Virus record (IMG/VR): IMGVR_UViG_3300034159_000069
Coordinates: 1 to 24,946 of that record
Direction: 5' to 3' (one strand)
From: a virus
DNA length: 24,946 bases
The stretch's first letter is position 1, and each line of letters starts with the position of its first letter. Positions 13,183 through 22,203 of the stretch are shown piece by piece. The position numbers and the translations under genes were made by a program. Below the pieces are notes generated by a model. The model saw only the letters and a program-made list of their open reading frames with translations, had not been told where the DNA came from and did no database searches.

Positions 13183-16100
13183 GCGGCCTCATCGGTGACG
13201 GCCAGGCGGCCAAAGTTGCCCGCGATCGCCCCCGTCCAGGGGAAGTCGATCTTGCCCCAGGTTGTCCCGTCCCAGTACACGAATCCGTAGAACGCGGCGA
13301 TGCCAGCGATGGCGCTGCGGCTGGCGTTGCTCTCCAGATAGCTCAGGTAGCGCGCCGGGGCTGTGTGCGCGAGCGTCGCGCTGCCGTTAGGCTGGACGTG
13401 GGAGATGTAGGCGTTCGCCGTGTCGGCGGTGTAGGCGTAGGCGCTGCCGTCCGGCATGGCGACAACGCCCGTGAGGTACTGCGGGGTGGCGGTGATCGTG
13501 GGCGCGGTCGTGCGGTAGTCGGCGGTGCGGTAGAGCGCGCCCGTGGTTGTGCTGGCGGCCCACAGCGCCCGCGAGCCGGGGACGACCGACGCGGCGCCGT
13601 GCAGGCCGTTGGCCGGCGTCCATGTGACCCGCGCGCCCCACACGCCCGCCGCGCTGACGACCGACATGTAGCTCGCCACAATCACGATCTCGCCGTCCTG
13701 CCCGGCCACGTAGCGCGGGCCGGCGATGTACTCGTTGGTCTGCTTGGTGGAGCCGCCCGTGCTCCGCCACACGATCGGGAACGGGTTGCCGGTGTTGCGC
13801 CACCACTCGGCGCCCACCGCCCAGCCGCCGACGCTTGGCCAGAGCACATGGTTGAGCTTGATGTAGTAGACGCCCGCGCTGACGGTCGGGATCGTCAGCG
13901 TGAGCGGCGCCCACGTCGCTCCAGCGTCCGTCGTGTGCCACACGGCGCTGTGGACTCCGTCGGCCATGCGCAGTGGCCCGCCGCTGCTGTAGGGGAGCTG
14001 GTTACTGCTGGCGCTGTTGCCGATCAGCAGCCACTCGCTGCGGTTGAACGGGTTTGTCGCGATGTCCTGCCAGTAGGCGCCCGCCACCGGCGCAGCCGCC
14101 TTGCGCCAGCCGCTCGCATCGTGGATCCAAATTCCATCGTTGGCACCTGAGACGCCCCAGGTCGGGATGATCAGGTTGCCAGGCTTGGGCAGCGGCGCCC
14201 CCAGCGCCCCGTAGCCGATCTGCACGGCGGCGGCGGTGCCGATCGGGTAGGCGGCGAGCGCGTTGATCACCTTCCCCGGCCCGCTCTGCGCCTCGGCGGG
14301 CAGCAGGCTGGCCACAAACCACGCGCCGTTCCATAGGAGCTGCCAGAGCCGCCCGGCGCCCGCCGACAGCACCAGGCTCTCCAGCGACCCGTCGCGCACC
14401 AGGTCGGCGCACTCGCCGGCGAGGTAGCCCTGCGTGCTCAGCAGCGGCGTCACGCTGACCAGCCCGCTCGACGGGCGATCCGCCGGGTTCGCGATGGCCG
14501 TCCAGTCCACCGCGTAGCCCTCCTCAAAGAGCAGCGCGTTGACCTCCGAGGGCACGCCGTCGACGGCCACCGCGTGGCCCCACGGCGCCGAGGCGATCAT
14601 CGCCGCGCTTCCGCCGCTCACGACGGTGACAAGGGTCGCCCAGCTCGCCCCGCCGTCGTAGGAGATCTGCTCCGTCTCGCCGACGCACACCCGGATCTCG
14701 CCGGGGCTGCTTGGGCTGCTCTGGCAGTCGAGCACCATGTCCGCGAAGGTATGCAGCAGCGCCCAGGTCGCGCCGCCGTTGGTGCTCCCGCTCAGGCTGC
14801 TGTCGTGGCCCGCCAGGATGTGGTTCTGATCGGCCTCGTTGACCCACATGCAGGTGATCGCGGCGTCCAGCGTGACGGCAAGCGGGGGCGGGCTGGCCAG
14901 GGCGTCCGCACTTTTGTAGATCGCCCCGTCGGCGAAGCCGGCCCAGAGCGGCCCGGCCTCGTTGATCGGCGGCACGGCGGAGCAGGACGGGCCGGGGGCG
15001 AACGTGCGCCAGCCGGCGGTGGTGGCCAGCACCTGCCAGCCGCCCGCGCCGGCGGCCACGCTCACCACGCGGGTGAGCACCTGGCTGTTGAGGGCCTGCG
15101 GCGCCTTCGTCACGCTCGCCGCCTCGCCGCTCGCGCTCGTCACCGTCAGGCTGATCGCGGCGCCCGTCAGGCTGCTGAAGAAGAACATGGGCGCGGTCGT
15201 GCTGGCGCTGGCCGGGCTGGCGTCGGGGCCGCTGGCCGTCCAGGCCCGCGCGGTGATCGCGTAGCCCGCCTTATCGCGGCTCTGGTCCTGGCACTGCACA
15301 AAGGCCCGCGTGACCGGCACCCCGGCCAGCGTCACGAGCTGCTGCTCGATCTGCATGCTGAAGTCGGCCACGGGTGGGGCGATGCTGCTGGCGTAGCCAT
15401 CCACGAGGCTCGGCCCGACGCTGAGCTGCACGCGCATCCCGGCGTCGGCGGCGCTGGCCACCTCGGTGATCGTGGCCGGCGTGTTGGCCGGGTAGCCGAT
15501 GCGCGCACAGCGAAACAGGATCGTGTCGCGCGGCTGGAGCAGCGGGTTCAGCGGCGCCGCAAACCAGACGTTGGCCAGGTCGCGGGCGCGCCGGCCCAGC
15601 TCGCGCTCGGCGATCACCTGGGCCTGCGCGTCGCTCTGGAGGTAGGGGTAGCTCACGCTCTCGCTGCGCCCCGTCACGCCGCTTGCGGTGTAGGTGCCAT
15701 CGGGGATGGCGCCGTCGGGGCGCTTCGGGCCGGTCGCGGTGAACGCGCTCACCGCCCGCTCGTTGCCCTCCAGGCTGAACCCCGCGTCTTCGATGCCGAA
15801 CTCGCCGGCGGCCAGGTCGCGGGCCTCGGCGTAGCTGATCGCGCTGGTGCTGGCCGGCACGCCGGTGTTCTCGACCACGCGCACCCGGCCCGCCGGGGTC
15901 ACGTAGCAGGCCGTGCCGCCGAAGTCCATCAGGGTCTTCAGCACCTGGCCGATGTTTTCGCTCTTCTTCACCTTGATCGCATAGACCGGCCCCAGCGCGT
16001 AGCCCGATCCCGGGTCGAAGATGCTGTCGATATCGGCGCTGCCCAGGCCGGCCGCGCTGAGGACATCCATCACCGCGTCCACAAAGCTGCGCCCGCTCCA

Positions 16101-16439
16101 GGTGAGGGTGGTGCCCAGTGTGCGGTCGAGGTTGAGGATGTCGATCAGGTTGGCCGTGCGGCTCACCGTTTCGGCCTGCGCCCCGCGCTGGTCGGTCTTG
16201 CCGGTGAAGAAGCGCTCGACCTTGGTGTCGTTGAGGATCAGGTCGATGTAGGCCGGCTTCTCGCCCGTCGGCGGCAGATCGCGGAGCTCCACGCTGCAGG
16301 TGGAGCGCTGGCGCAGCGCCGAGAGCGTGCGCGTGGGCAGCGTGTCGGCGATGGTGTAGGGCTGGCCGTCGATCCACATGCGGGCGCGCCAGTGCTTAGG
16401 GCCAACGGCAGCGGCGCGCAGGTCGTCGAGCGTGATCAT
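13179..16439 (-). CDS. tail hub protein fused to an Asp-box beta-propeller (1086 aa)
   Basis: It starts at ATG 16439, overlapping the previous gene (ATGA). Residues about 1-370 form a tail-tip hub of the gp27/gpD-like type: IADTLPTRTL, then the FFTGKTDQ and RTANLIDIL regions, and ERELGRRARDL near residue 280. About 370-480 is a Fn3-like beta linker. From about 490 there is a beta-propeller-like region with Asp-box (BNR) motifs: STNGGATW (552-559), SYDGGASW (593-600) and TTDAGATW (836-843). Asp-boxes occur in sialidases and other glycan-binding or cleaving propellers. No sialidase Arg triad or catalytic pair is evident, so binding is more likely than catalysis. The fusion puts a propeller on the phage tip, probably for adsorption. 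Confidence 0.75.
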   Translation of the reverse strand: MITLDDLRAAAVGPKHWRARMWIDGQPYTIADTLPTRTLSALRQRSTCSVELRDLPPTGEKPAYIDLILNDTKVERFFTGKTDQRGAQAETVSRTANLIDILNLDRTLGTTLTWSGRSFVDAVMDVLSAAGLGSADIDSIFDPGSGYALGPVYAIKVKKSENIGQVLKTLMDFGGTACYVTPAGRVRVVENTGVPASTSAISYAEARDLAAGEFGIEDAGFSLEGNERAVSAFTATGPKRPDGAIPDGTYTASGVTGRSESVSYPYLQSDAQAQVIAERELGRRARDLANVWFAAPLNPLLQPRDTILFRCARIGYPANTPATITEVASAADAGMRVQLSVGPSLVDGYASSIAPPVADFSMQIEQQLVTLAGVPVTRAFVQCQDQSRDKAGYAITARAWTASGPDASPASASTTAPMFFFSSLTGAAISLTVTSASGEAASVTKAPQALNSQVLTRVVSVAAGAGGWQVLATTAGWRTFAPGPSCSAVPPINEAGPLWAGFADGAIYKSADALASPPPLAVTLDAAITCMWVNEADQNHILAGHDSSLSGSTNGGATWALLHTFADMVLDCQSSPSSPGEIRVCVGETEQISYDGGASWATLVTVVSGGSAAMIASAPWGHAVAVDGVPSEVNALLFEEGYAVDWTAIANPADRPSSGLVSVTPLLSTQGYLAGECADLVRDGSLESLVLSAGAGRLWQLLWNGAWFVASLLPAEAQSGPGKVINALAAYPIGTAAAVQIGYGALGAPLPKPGNLIIPTWGVSGANDGIWIHDASGWRKAAAPVAGAYWQDIATNPFNRSEWLLIGNSASSNQLPYSSGGPLRMADGVHSAVWHTTDAGATWAPLTLTIPTVSAGVYYIKLNHVLWPSVGGWAVGAEWWRNTGNPFPIVWRSTGGSTKQTNEYIAGPRYVAGQDGEIVIVASYMSVVSAAGVWGARVTWTPANGLHGAASVVPGSRALWAASTTTGALYRTADYRTTAPTITATPQYLTGVVAMPDGSAYAYTADTANAYISHVQPNGSATLAHTAPARYLSYLESNASRSAIAGIAAFYGFVYWDGTTWGKIDFPWTGAIAGNFGRLAVTDEAA

Positions 16440-16786
16440 GAGGCCCGCGCCCGCGTAAAGGTCGCCGTGCCGGTGTAGCCCGGGTCGCCGACCACCGGCA
16501 CCAGATCGATCTCAGCCGTCACCGTCCATGTAGTGGTGCCATCGGTGAGCAGCGCGCTCTCACCGCTGCGCGCGTTCAGCGCCAGCCCATTGGCGTCGCT
16601 GGCGACGTAGACCGGCCCGGCGATCACATAGGGCTCGTAGCCCACACGGGCAATGTCCGCGTCGCCGGTGCCCAGCAGCGGGCGCACCACCAGGCGCGGC
16701 TTGCGCCGCCACGTCGCCGGCGTGGCCGCGCCGTTGGTCTCCTGGCGCAGCCAGGTGAAGGGGATGCTGTCGAATGTCCAGGCCAT
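16436..16786 (-). CDS. distal-tail-like protein (116 aa)
   Basis: It starts at ATG 16786, overlapping the tape-measure stop (TGATG). It is a beta-rich small protein (WTFDSIPFTWLRQE, then YEPYVIAGPVYV), with the position of distal tail proteins between tape measure and hub. No diagnostic motif is seen. The gene overlaps the hub start by 4 nt. Confidence 0.5.
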   Translation of the reverse strand: MAWTFDSIPFTWLRQETNGAATPATWRRKPRLVVRPLLGTGDADIARVGYEPYVIAGPVYVASDANGLALNARSGESALLTDGTTTWTVTAEIDLVPVVGDPGYTGTATFTRARAS

Positions 16787-19700
16787 CAGGCGCCCCCTCC
16801 GCTGCGAATGATCCCGTCGACGGACGCGCTCAGGTCGGTCGCGAACGCCGTGCGGGCGGCGGCGATGATCGCCGCCTGCAGCTCCCGGAGTCGGGCGGCC
16901 GTATCGACCACGGGGTTGTTGATGGTGATCTGCGGGGCGAAGACGCCCCCGCCGCGCCCCGCCGCCGCCGCCGTGGCCGCCCCCGCGCCCGCCGCCGGGG
17001 CGAGGGCCTGGGCCTGGCGCATCGTCGCGCCCTGGCCCGCCAGTGCCGCCTGCGTGGCCTGCAGCGCCGGGATGACCATGCCCGCCTGCCCGCCCATCAT
17101 CAGGAAGGTCTTGCCGCCAACCTGAAGCAGCTCGGGGTTGTCGCCCTCGCTCACCTCCGCGAACGTCCCGGCCGGCACGATGCCGCCCCTCGCACGCGTG
17201 CCGCTGTAGGTGCCGCCCGTGGCCGTGCGCCCGCTGGTGGCGTCGGTCTGCACCGTCTTGCCGTTCACCACCTCGGTGCGGGTGGTCGTGATCGTGACCG
17301 TGCTGTTGATGGAGGTCGGTATCTTCAGCAGCGCCTCGGCGGCGCGCTCGGCCTCGGCAGGGATGCGCGTGAGCTTCTGCGCATACTCCTCGACCGTGAT
17401 CTTCCCCGCGTCGAAATCGGCCTTGGCTTGGGCGGTCATCGCTTTGATCTGGCGGTCGACCTCCTGCTGGGTGGCCACCGTCGAGTCCTGGACGCGCTGC
17501 ATATTGGCGAGGTAGGCGTCGGTGTTCTGGCCGCCGTTGGCCACCCAGGCGTCAATGCTGCCGGTCATCTGCGCGAAGCCGCGATCAACCACGCTGGCCT
17601 GCACGCCGTACTGCGCGGCGAGCCTGCCGGTCATCTCAGCGATCTGCGCATCGGAGATGCCCGCCATCTTTGCCTGGGCGGTCGCATATTCAATCAGCAT
17701 CTGGCCGAGGTGGGCCAGCTGGGCAGCCTGCTCGCGGGCGTAGGCCTCGGCGGCCTGGAGTTCGCTGGCCTTGAAGGCGGCGTCCTCCGCCGCAGCCTTG
17801 TCGATATAGCTCTGATGGAGATCGGCGATCTGCTGTTCGATCCCCGCCTTCTGCTCGGCAGTCTTCGCCTCCTCCCACTTCGTGGTGAGGTCGAAGAGAT
17901 CTTTTTTGTAGCCCTCCTCAATCTCTTTCAGTTTCTCGCCGTGGCCCTGCTGCGCCGTCTCGCGCTCGGCCAGGAAGCCCACCTCAGACCCCACCGCCTG
18001 GCCGAACGCCTGCGCGCCCTCCTCGGCGGCGTCCTGGGCCGCCTTCCCGAGCGCCTTCATCTGGTCTTCGGTGAGGCCCGCCGTCGCCCGCAGCTGCTCC
18101 AGCGCCCCCGCGATGTCGCCGTTCGCCGCCATGGTCTTCGCGGCGGCCTCGGCGGTGGCGCGGGCGCTCGCCTGCTGCGCGGCGGTCTGCTCCTGGGTGA
18201 CCTCGGTGGCCTGCTGGCTCGCCTCGATCTGCTGGTTCAGCTCGCCGGTCAGCGCCTGCATCCGGGCGGTGCGCTCATTCATGCGGGCGGTGTTGTCCGC
18301 GTAGGCCTGGCTCTCCGCCTGGCCTGCGGTCATCATCGCCGCCCGCTGCCTGATGTCATCCTCCTGCGCGTCCTGGAGCCGCCGCAGCTCGTCGGCCTGC
18401 GTGGCAACGCCCGCCTGCACCTCGGCGCTGGCCTCGCCGTAGCGCTTGAGCGCCGCCGTGGCCGCCTGATAGGTCGGGCTTTGGTCGAGCCACTTCTGGG
18501 CCGCATCGTCGGCGACGCTGTTCCACTTCTGGCAGACATAGATTGCCGCCGCGATGGCCGCGCCCAGCACCGCGAAGGGCGCTGCGGCAGCCAGGGTCGC
18601 GGCGGCGTTGGCGATCAGGGCCGAGGTCTGGGCGATGATCGCCGGGATGCTCGTGAGCAGGGCGGGCAGCGCCTTGAGCTGCTGGGCCGCCGCCCACGCC
18701 GTCACCGCCACGGTCGCCCCGATGATCGCCGGGTTGCCGCTGATCAGCGCGGCCGCCAGCGCGGCCACGCCGGCGGCGACGGCCACCACCGGCAGGCTCA
18801 CCGTCGCCAGGGCGGTCATCAGCGCGCCCGCCGCCAGGATGAGCGGGCCAGCGGCGGCTGCCGCTGCGACGAAGGCGACGATGAACGTGCGGACGCTCGG
18901 GTCAAGCCCGGCGAAGGCGCTCACCAGCCCCGACGCGGCGTTGATCAGCCCGGCGATCCCGCCCAAGAAGGGCTCGACGCCATCGAGCAACGCGGTCTCC
19001 AGCGTGCTCTTGAAGCCCTCGATCGCCCCGTCGATGCCGGTCATGCGCGCGGCGGCCAGCTCGGTCGCCTTCCCCGACTCGCCCACGGCGGCGGTCATCG
19101 CATCGTACTGCGAGACGCCGCCGGCCAGCACGATGTTGGCGGCGCGCTGGGCGTCGGAGCCGAAGATGGTGATGATCGCGGCGTCGCGCTGCTCCTGGGT
19201 CAGCCCGGCCAGCGAGGTTGAGAACTGGCCCACCAGGTCGCGCATGGGCAGCATCGCGCCCTGGGCGTCGTAGATATCGATGTTCAGGCCCGCCATCGCC
19301 AGTCGCGCCTCGTCGGTCGGCCCCTGGAGGCGCTGGAGCATGGTCTTGAGCGAGGTCCCCGCGTCGCTGCCCTGGATACCCGCGTTGGCCATCAGGCTCA
19401 TCTGGGTGACCATGTCGGCAAACGGCACCTTGGCGGCGGCAAAGCTGCTGCCCGCCTGCTGCATGCCCTCGCTCAGGCTCTTCACGCTGGCGCTGGATGC
19501 GCTGCTGCCGGCGGCGAGCGTGTCGGCGATCTGGGCCACATCCAGCCCCTCGGCCTTGAAGGTGTTGTAGGCCCCGGCGGCGATGGTGGCCGCCTCGGCG
19601 TTATCCATCATCTCGGTGGCGGCCAGGGCCATCGTGCCCCGCGTTTGCGCCATCGCCTCGTCGGTCGAGAGCCCGGCCTTGGCCAGCTCCAGCATCACGT

Positions 19701-20271
19701 TGGCCGCATCGCCAGCGCTGGCGCCGGGCAGCGCCAGGTCAGCCCCGAGCGCCTTGGCCGTGGCGCTGAACTGGGCCATAGAGGTGCGGCTGGCCCCCGT
19801 GTTCGCCTGAAACAGGCTCATCGCCGTCTGGTACTCGCCCGCCGTGCTGAGCGCCTGGCGCCCGAGCAGGGCCATTGGCGCGGTGATGCCCACCGACAGC
19901 ACGGCGCCGGTCTTGGTGAGCGTCTCGCCCATGCGCTGGAAGGACCTGCCCGCGTCTTCGGCGGCCCGCACGGTCTGGCGCAGCCCGTCCACCGCATGGT
20001 CGGCGGCGCGCCCGGCCCCGTCCAACGCCTTGCCCGCCTCGCCCAGGCGTGTGGCGAGCGGCCCGGCGGCCTGCCCGGCGCCCTGCATCCCCTGCGCGGT
20101 CGCCCGCATCGCCGTGGTCATCCGGGCGCCGACCTGGTCGGCCACGCCACCGGCCCGCGTCATCGCCTGCTCGACGGAGGCCATGGCCACCGCCACGCCG
20201 CTCACCGCCTGGCGCATCTGGCCCAGGTCGATCTCCAGCGCGCCGCGAATGGTGCCCAGGTCGTCGCTCAT
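16786..20271 (-). CDS. phage tail tape measure protein, TP901 type (1161 aa)
   Basis: It starts at ATG 20271 with GGTGAG (20272-20277) upstream. Residues about 1-110 are helical repeats. About 120-430 form the TP901 core (LSVGITAPMALLG near 125, the TGASRTSMAQFSATAKALGA stretch near 158, and IITIFGSDAQRAA near 366). Hydrophobic segments at about 462-580 would form membrane-inserting helices. The rest is long coiled coil plus Ala-rich loops. Tape measure length sets tail length. By the usual about 1.5 angstrom per residue, the tail would be roughly 170 nm, an inference. It lies directly downstream of the frameshifting chaperone, the standard order. Confidence 0.92.
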   Translation of the reverse strand: MSDDLGTIRGALEIDLGQMRQAVSGVAVAMASVEQAMTRAGGVADQVGARMTTAMRATAQGMQGAGQAAGPLATRLGEAGKALDGAGRAADHAVDGLRQTVRAAEDAGRSFQRMGETLTKTGAVLSVGITAPMALLGRQALSTAGEYQTAMSLFQANTGASRTSMAQFSATAKALGADLALPGASAGDAANVMLELAKAGLSTDEAMAQTRGTMALAATEMMDNAEAATIAAGAYNTFKAEGLDVAQIADTLAAGSSASSASVKSLSEGMQQAGSSFAAAKVPFADMVTQMSLMANAGIQGSDAGTSLKTMLQRLQGPTDEARLAMAGLNIDIYDAQGAMLPMRDLVGQFSTSLAGLTQEQRDAAIITIFGSDAQRAANIVLAGGVSQYDAMTAAVGESGKATELAAARMTGIDGAIEGFKSTLETALLDGVEPFLGGIAGLINAASGLVSAFAGLDPSVRTFIVAFVAAAAAAGPLILAAGALMTALATVSLPVVAVAAGVAALAAALISGNPAIIGATVAVTAWAAAQQLKALPALLTSIPAIIAQTSALIANAAATLAAAAPFAVLGAAIAAAIYVCQKWNSVADDAAQKWLDQSPTYQAATAALKRYGEASAEVQAGVATQADELRRLQDAQEDDIRQRAAMMTAGQAESQAYADNTARMNERTARMQALTGELNQQIEASQQATEVTQEQTAAQQASARATAEAAAKTMAANGDIAGALEQLRATAGLTEDQMKALGKAAQDAAEEGAQAFGQAVGSEVGFLAERETAQQGHGEKLKEIEEGYKKDLFDLTTKWEEAKTAEQKAGIEQQIADLHQSYIDKAAAEDAAFKASELQAAEAYAREQAAQLAHLGQMLIEYATAQAKMAGISDAQIAEMTGRLAAQYGVQASVVDRGFAQMTGSIDAWVANGGQNTDAYLANMQRVQDSTVATQQEVDRQIKAMTAQAKADFDAGKITVEEYAQKLTRIPAEAERAAEALLKIPTSINSTVTITTTRTEVVNGKTVQTDATSGRTATGGTYSGTRARGGIVPAGTFAEVSEGDNPELLQVGGKTFLMMGGQAGMVIPALQATQAALAGQGATMRQAQALAPAAGAGAATAAAAGRGGGVFAPQITINNPVVDTAARLRELQAAIIAAARTAFATDLSASVDGIIRSGGGA

Positions 20272-20274
20272 CGC

Positions 20275-20514
20275 TCACCACATTCCGCTGTCAGGGAGCC
20301 GCACGGGCCGCGCCCGGTCGCCGAGCCGGGCGTAGCCGCCAGGGGGCGGCGCCAGGGCGGCGGTGGCGGTGGCAGGCTCCTGTTGCGCCAGCAGCAACAC
20401 CGCCAGGTCGAAGTCCAGGTCAGGCCAGTCGCGCCGCAGCAGCTCGCTTGGCAGGCGCCCGTACCTCGTCCCCAGCAGATCCAGCGCCCGCACCTGGGCC
20501 GGCTGGGTCGCCAG
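20275..20514 (-). CDS. tail assembly chaperone, T-like frameshift extension
   Basis: This is the overlapping second frame of the chaperone locus. The natural-looking reading, from CTG 20514 (LATQPAQVRALDLLGTRYG) through RYGRLPSELLRRDWPDLDFD and DFDLAVLLLAQQE to a TGA at 20275-20277, matches the C-terminal part of lambda gpGT-type chaperones. It has no ribosome binding site of its own. The only in-frame start nearby, GTG 20493, would lose conserved residues and lacks a Shine-Dalgarno. Translation is therefore expected by programmed frameshift from the 20887 gene, giving a fusion of about 203 aa. Confidence 0.75.
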   Translation of the reverse strand: MATQPAQVRALDLLGTRYGRLPSELLRRDWPDLDFDLAVLLLAQQEPATATAALAPPPGGYARLGDRARPVRLPDSGMW

Positions 20515-20887
20515 GAAACGTGGCCAGGGCGGCGGGCACCCCCTGCGCCCAGTTGAAGATGATGATCCGGTCGCCGAGCGGCAGCTCGTCGATGGTGATG
20601 TGCGTCTCGTCGGCCACCTCGGCCACCGCCGGCTCGACCAGCGCGGCTGCGGCCACCAGGTCGATCAGCGTTACATAGTCCGGGAAGCTGGCGAGGTCAA
20701 GCGCCGGCGCAGCGCCGGCGCCGCCTGCGGCCATCAGCGCCTGCACCTGGCCGTAGAGCGGCGTGGGGATCGACCCGCGCCCCGCCAGATCCTCGACCGC
20801 CACGCGCTTCAGCGTGACCTCCAGTCCCGACGCGGGCAGGGTCATGGTCACGCGGCGCGTCGCGCGCCACGCGGCAAGGTTCGGCAT
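20420..20887 (-). CDS. tail assembly chaperone, G-like frame (155 aa)
   Basis: It starts at ATG 20887 after GAGGAG (about 20895-20900). The protein has a beta-rich start (TRRVTMTLPASGLEVTLKRV) and a helical region to about 123, then a Pro/Gly/Ala-rich tail that looks like low-complexity read-off past the true joining point. In siphoviruses the gene after the major tail protein encodes gpG and, by frameshift, gpGT, which chaperone the tape measure. The second frame (20275-20514) is +1 (equivalently -2) relative to this one. A candidate +1 slip is ACG TTT C at 20521-20515, where tRNA-Phe could move from TTT to TTC. Confidence 0.8.
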   Translation of the reverse strand: MPNLAAWRATRRVTMTLPASGLEVTLKRVAVEDLAGRGSIPTPLYGQVQALMAAGGAGAAPALDLASFPDYVTLIDLVAAAALVEPAVAEVADETHITIDELPLGDRIIIFNWAQGVPAALATFPGDPAGPGAGAGSAGDEVRAPAKRAAAARLA

Positions 20888-20907
20888 AGGGTGTTCTCCT
20901 CAGCGCT

Positions 20908-21435
20908 TTACGCTGGCAGCGCGGCGGCGGTCTCGTTGCGTACCACATCGGCGATCAGGCCGGTGCCATCATCGACGGCGGTGCCCTTGAGCGTGGCGAC
21001 GTAGAAGTCGCCGCCCTTGAACTCGCCGTCCAGCCCGCCAGTGAGCTTGCACATGCCCAGCTTGACATGCACATCGTCGCCCGCGTCGCCCATGCTCTTG
21101 CCGTAGAGCGTGAACCAGGGGAAGCTGTCGCCAGCCTTGATGCTCATGGTGGTCGTCTCGGCCGCGCCGGTGCCGGCGGCAGCCAGGGTGCGCCCGGTCA
21201 TGATCGCGTAGGCGTCCATGGAGATGCCGCCCGCGCCGACCTCCCACTCCACCGCCTCGACAAAGGACACGGTGACGACCACCTTGTCGTTGCCCTTGAG
21301 CTCGTTGCTGACCACCCGCTCGGTGAACTTGAGCGACTGCGCCGCCGGCAGGGTGGCGGTCACCGGCGTCGCATCGTGGCTCTTGATCTTGATCTCGCGC
21401 AGGCCGAAGGGGAATGCGTTGCCAGAGAGTGCCAT
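20908..21435 (-). CDS. major tail (tube) protein (175 aa)
   Basis: ATG 21435 is the preferred start: AGGAAAGG lies 8 nt upstream on the coding strand. The frame is open further upstream but would run into the preceding gene. The protein is beta-rich with Gly/Asp/Lys turns (FPFGLREIKIKSHD, KFTERVVSNELKGNDK, SFPWFTLYGKSMGD), as in phage tail tube proteins. The position, directly before the chaperone and tape measure and after the tail terminator, fits. The tube subunit polymerises around the tape measure. Confidence 0.75.
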   Translation of the reverse strand: MALSGNAFPFGLREIKIKSHDATPVTATLPAAQSLKFTERVVSNELKGNDKVVVTVSFVEAVEWEVGAGGISMDAYAIMTGRTLAAAGTGAAETTTMSIKAGDSFPWFTLYGKSMGDAGDDVHVKLGMCKLTGGLDGEFKGGDFYVATLKGTAVDDGTGLIADVVRNETAAALPA

Positions 21436-21439
21436 AGAA

Positions 21440-21865
21440 CTAGCCTTTCCTGATGAAGACACGGTAGCGGCAGAGGATCAGCGCGCTGTGCAGGGCGTCG
21501 TCGCGCCGGCCGAGCAGGTCGTCGACGTGGCCCAGCTCCCAGGCCCCGCCGCTGGCCGGGGTGAGCATGGCCTGGTGCAGCAGCGCGTAGATGCGCAGGC
21601 GGGCCGGCTCGATGTGCGCCACCCCCGCCCGCTCGTAGAGGTAGATCGTCACGCTCAGGCGGCTGCTGGTGGGCAGCGGCCCCGAGGCCACGTCGCCGCC
21701 CGGCTGCAGCAGCCCGCAGGCGTGCAGCTCGCCGAAGCTATCGAAGGCCGTGGGCGTCGTGTCCCTGGCCACCTCGCCGACGGCGCGCCCATCGTGGAGG
21801 CCGCCGGGCAGCAGGGCGGTCAGGGTCGTGTCGGCGGTGAGGGCGGCGAGGATGGCGCTGATCAT
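21440..21865 (-). CDS. tail terminator / tail completion-like protein (141 aa)
   Basis: It starts at ATG 21865, overlapping the previous gene by 4 nt (ATGA). The start, MISAILAALTADTTLTALLPGG, fits DUF3168-like or gpU-like tail-terminator folds: an N-terminal helix followed by a short-loop LPGG segment. A central beta strand (RLSVTIYLYER) and a C-terminal strand (ALILCRYRVFIRKG) complete the alpha-beta pattern. Such proteins cap the tail tube at the head end. It is inferred from size and order. Confidence 0.65.
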   Translation of the reverse strand: MISAILAALTADTTLTALLPGGLHDGRAVGEVARDTTPTAFDSFGELHACGLLQPGGDVASGPLPTSSRLSVTIYLYERAGVAHIEPARLRIYALLHQAMLTPASGGAWELGHVDDLLGRRDDALHSALILCRYRVFIRKG

Positions 21866-22203
21866 CTGAGCAGCCCCGCCAGCGCCGCCCTGAGCTGCGG
21901 CAGCTCCTGCTCGATCGTCGGCCAGATCACGGCGTACTTGCCGCCCCTGGCCAGCTCCAGGAACGGCCCATACTCCACGCTATGGGCCAGGATGATGCGG
22001 ATGCGGTCGCCGTCGCGCACCACGAACCCGCGCAGGCCGTTGCGCGCCAGGCCGGTATCATCCTGCCAGGGCGCGTTTGTCCGCGCCGCCGCCTCCATGG
22101 CCAGGGCCGAGGTGCGGGCGACCCGATCCACGTCGGTTTCAAGGCGGACAATGCGCGCGGCGATGGGCAGCTCGGTCGGTCTACGCGTCCAGCGAAAGCT
22201 CAT
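21862..22203 (-). CDS. HK97 gp10-like head-tail protein (113 aa)
   Basis: It starts at ATG 22203, which overlaps the closure gene by 4 nt (ATGA). An N-terminal basic region is followed by a helix (DVDRVARTSALAMEAAARTNAPW), a GLRGFVV strand, then the family-typical VEYGPFLELARGGKYAVIWPTIE, in which the YGPFLE stretch matches gp10-like proteins (the usual version is YAxFVExGT). The family sits between head closure and tail terminator and helps build the head-tail joint. Order here fits exactly. Confidence 0.75.
   Translation of the reverse strand: MSFRWTRRPTELPIAARIVRLETDVDRVARTSALAMEAAARTNAPWQDDTGLARNGLRGFVVRDGDRIRIILAHSVEYGPFLELARGGKYAVIWPTIEQELPQLRAALAGLLR

Noticed and set aside
14574-19221. 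Two long plus-strand frames (634 aa from 14574 and 815 aa from 16774)
   Set aside because: Both are antisense to the hub and tape measure genes, which have clear family features; the composition is typical of off-frame GC-rich sequence.
20275-20493. Independent T-like gene starting at GTG 20493
   Set aside because: There is no ribosome binding site at this GTG, and natural-looking sequence extends upstream in the same frame; frameshift expression explains it better.
20500-20530. Lambda-type -1 frameshift for the tail chaperone
   Set aside because: The offset between frames is +1 (equal to -2), so a -1 slip would not reach the T-like frame.
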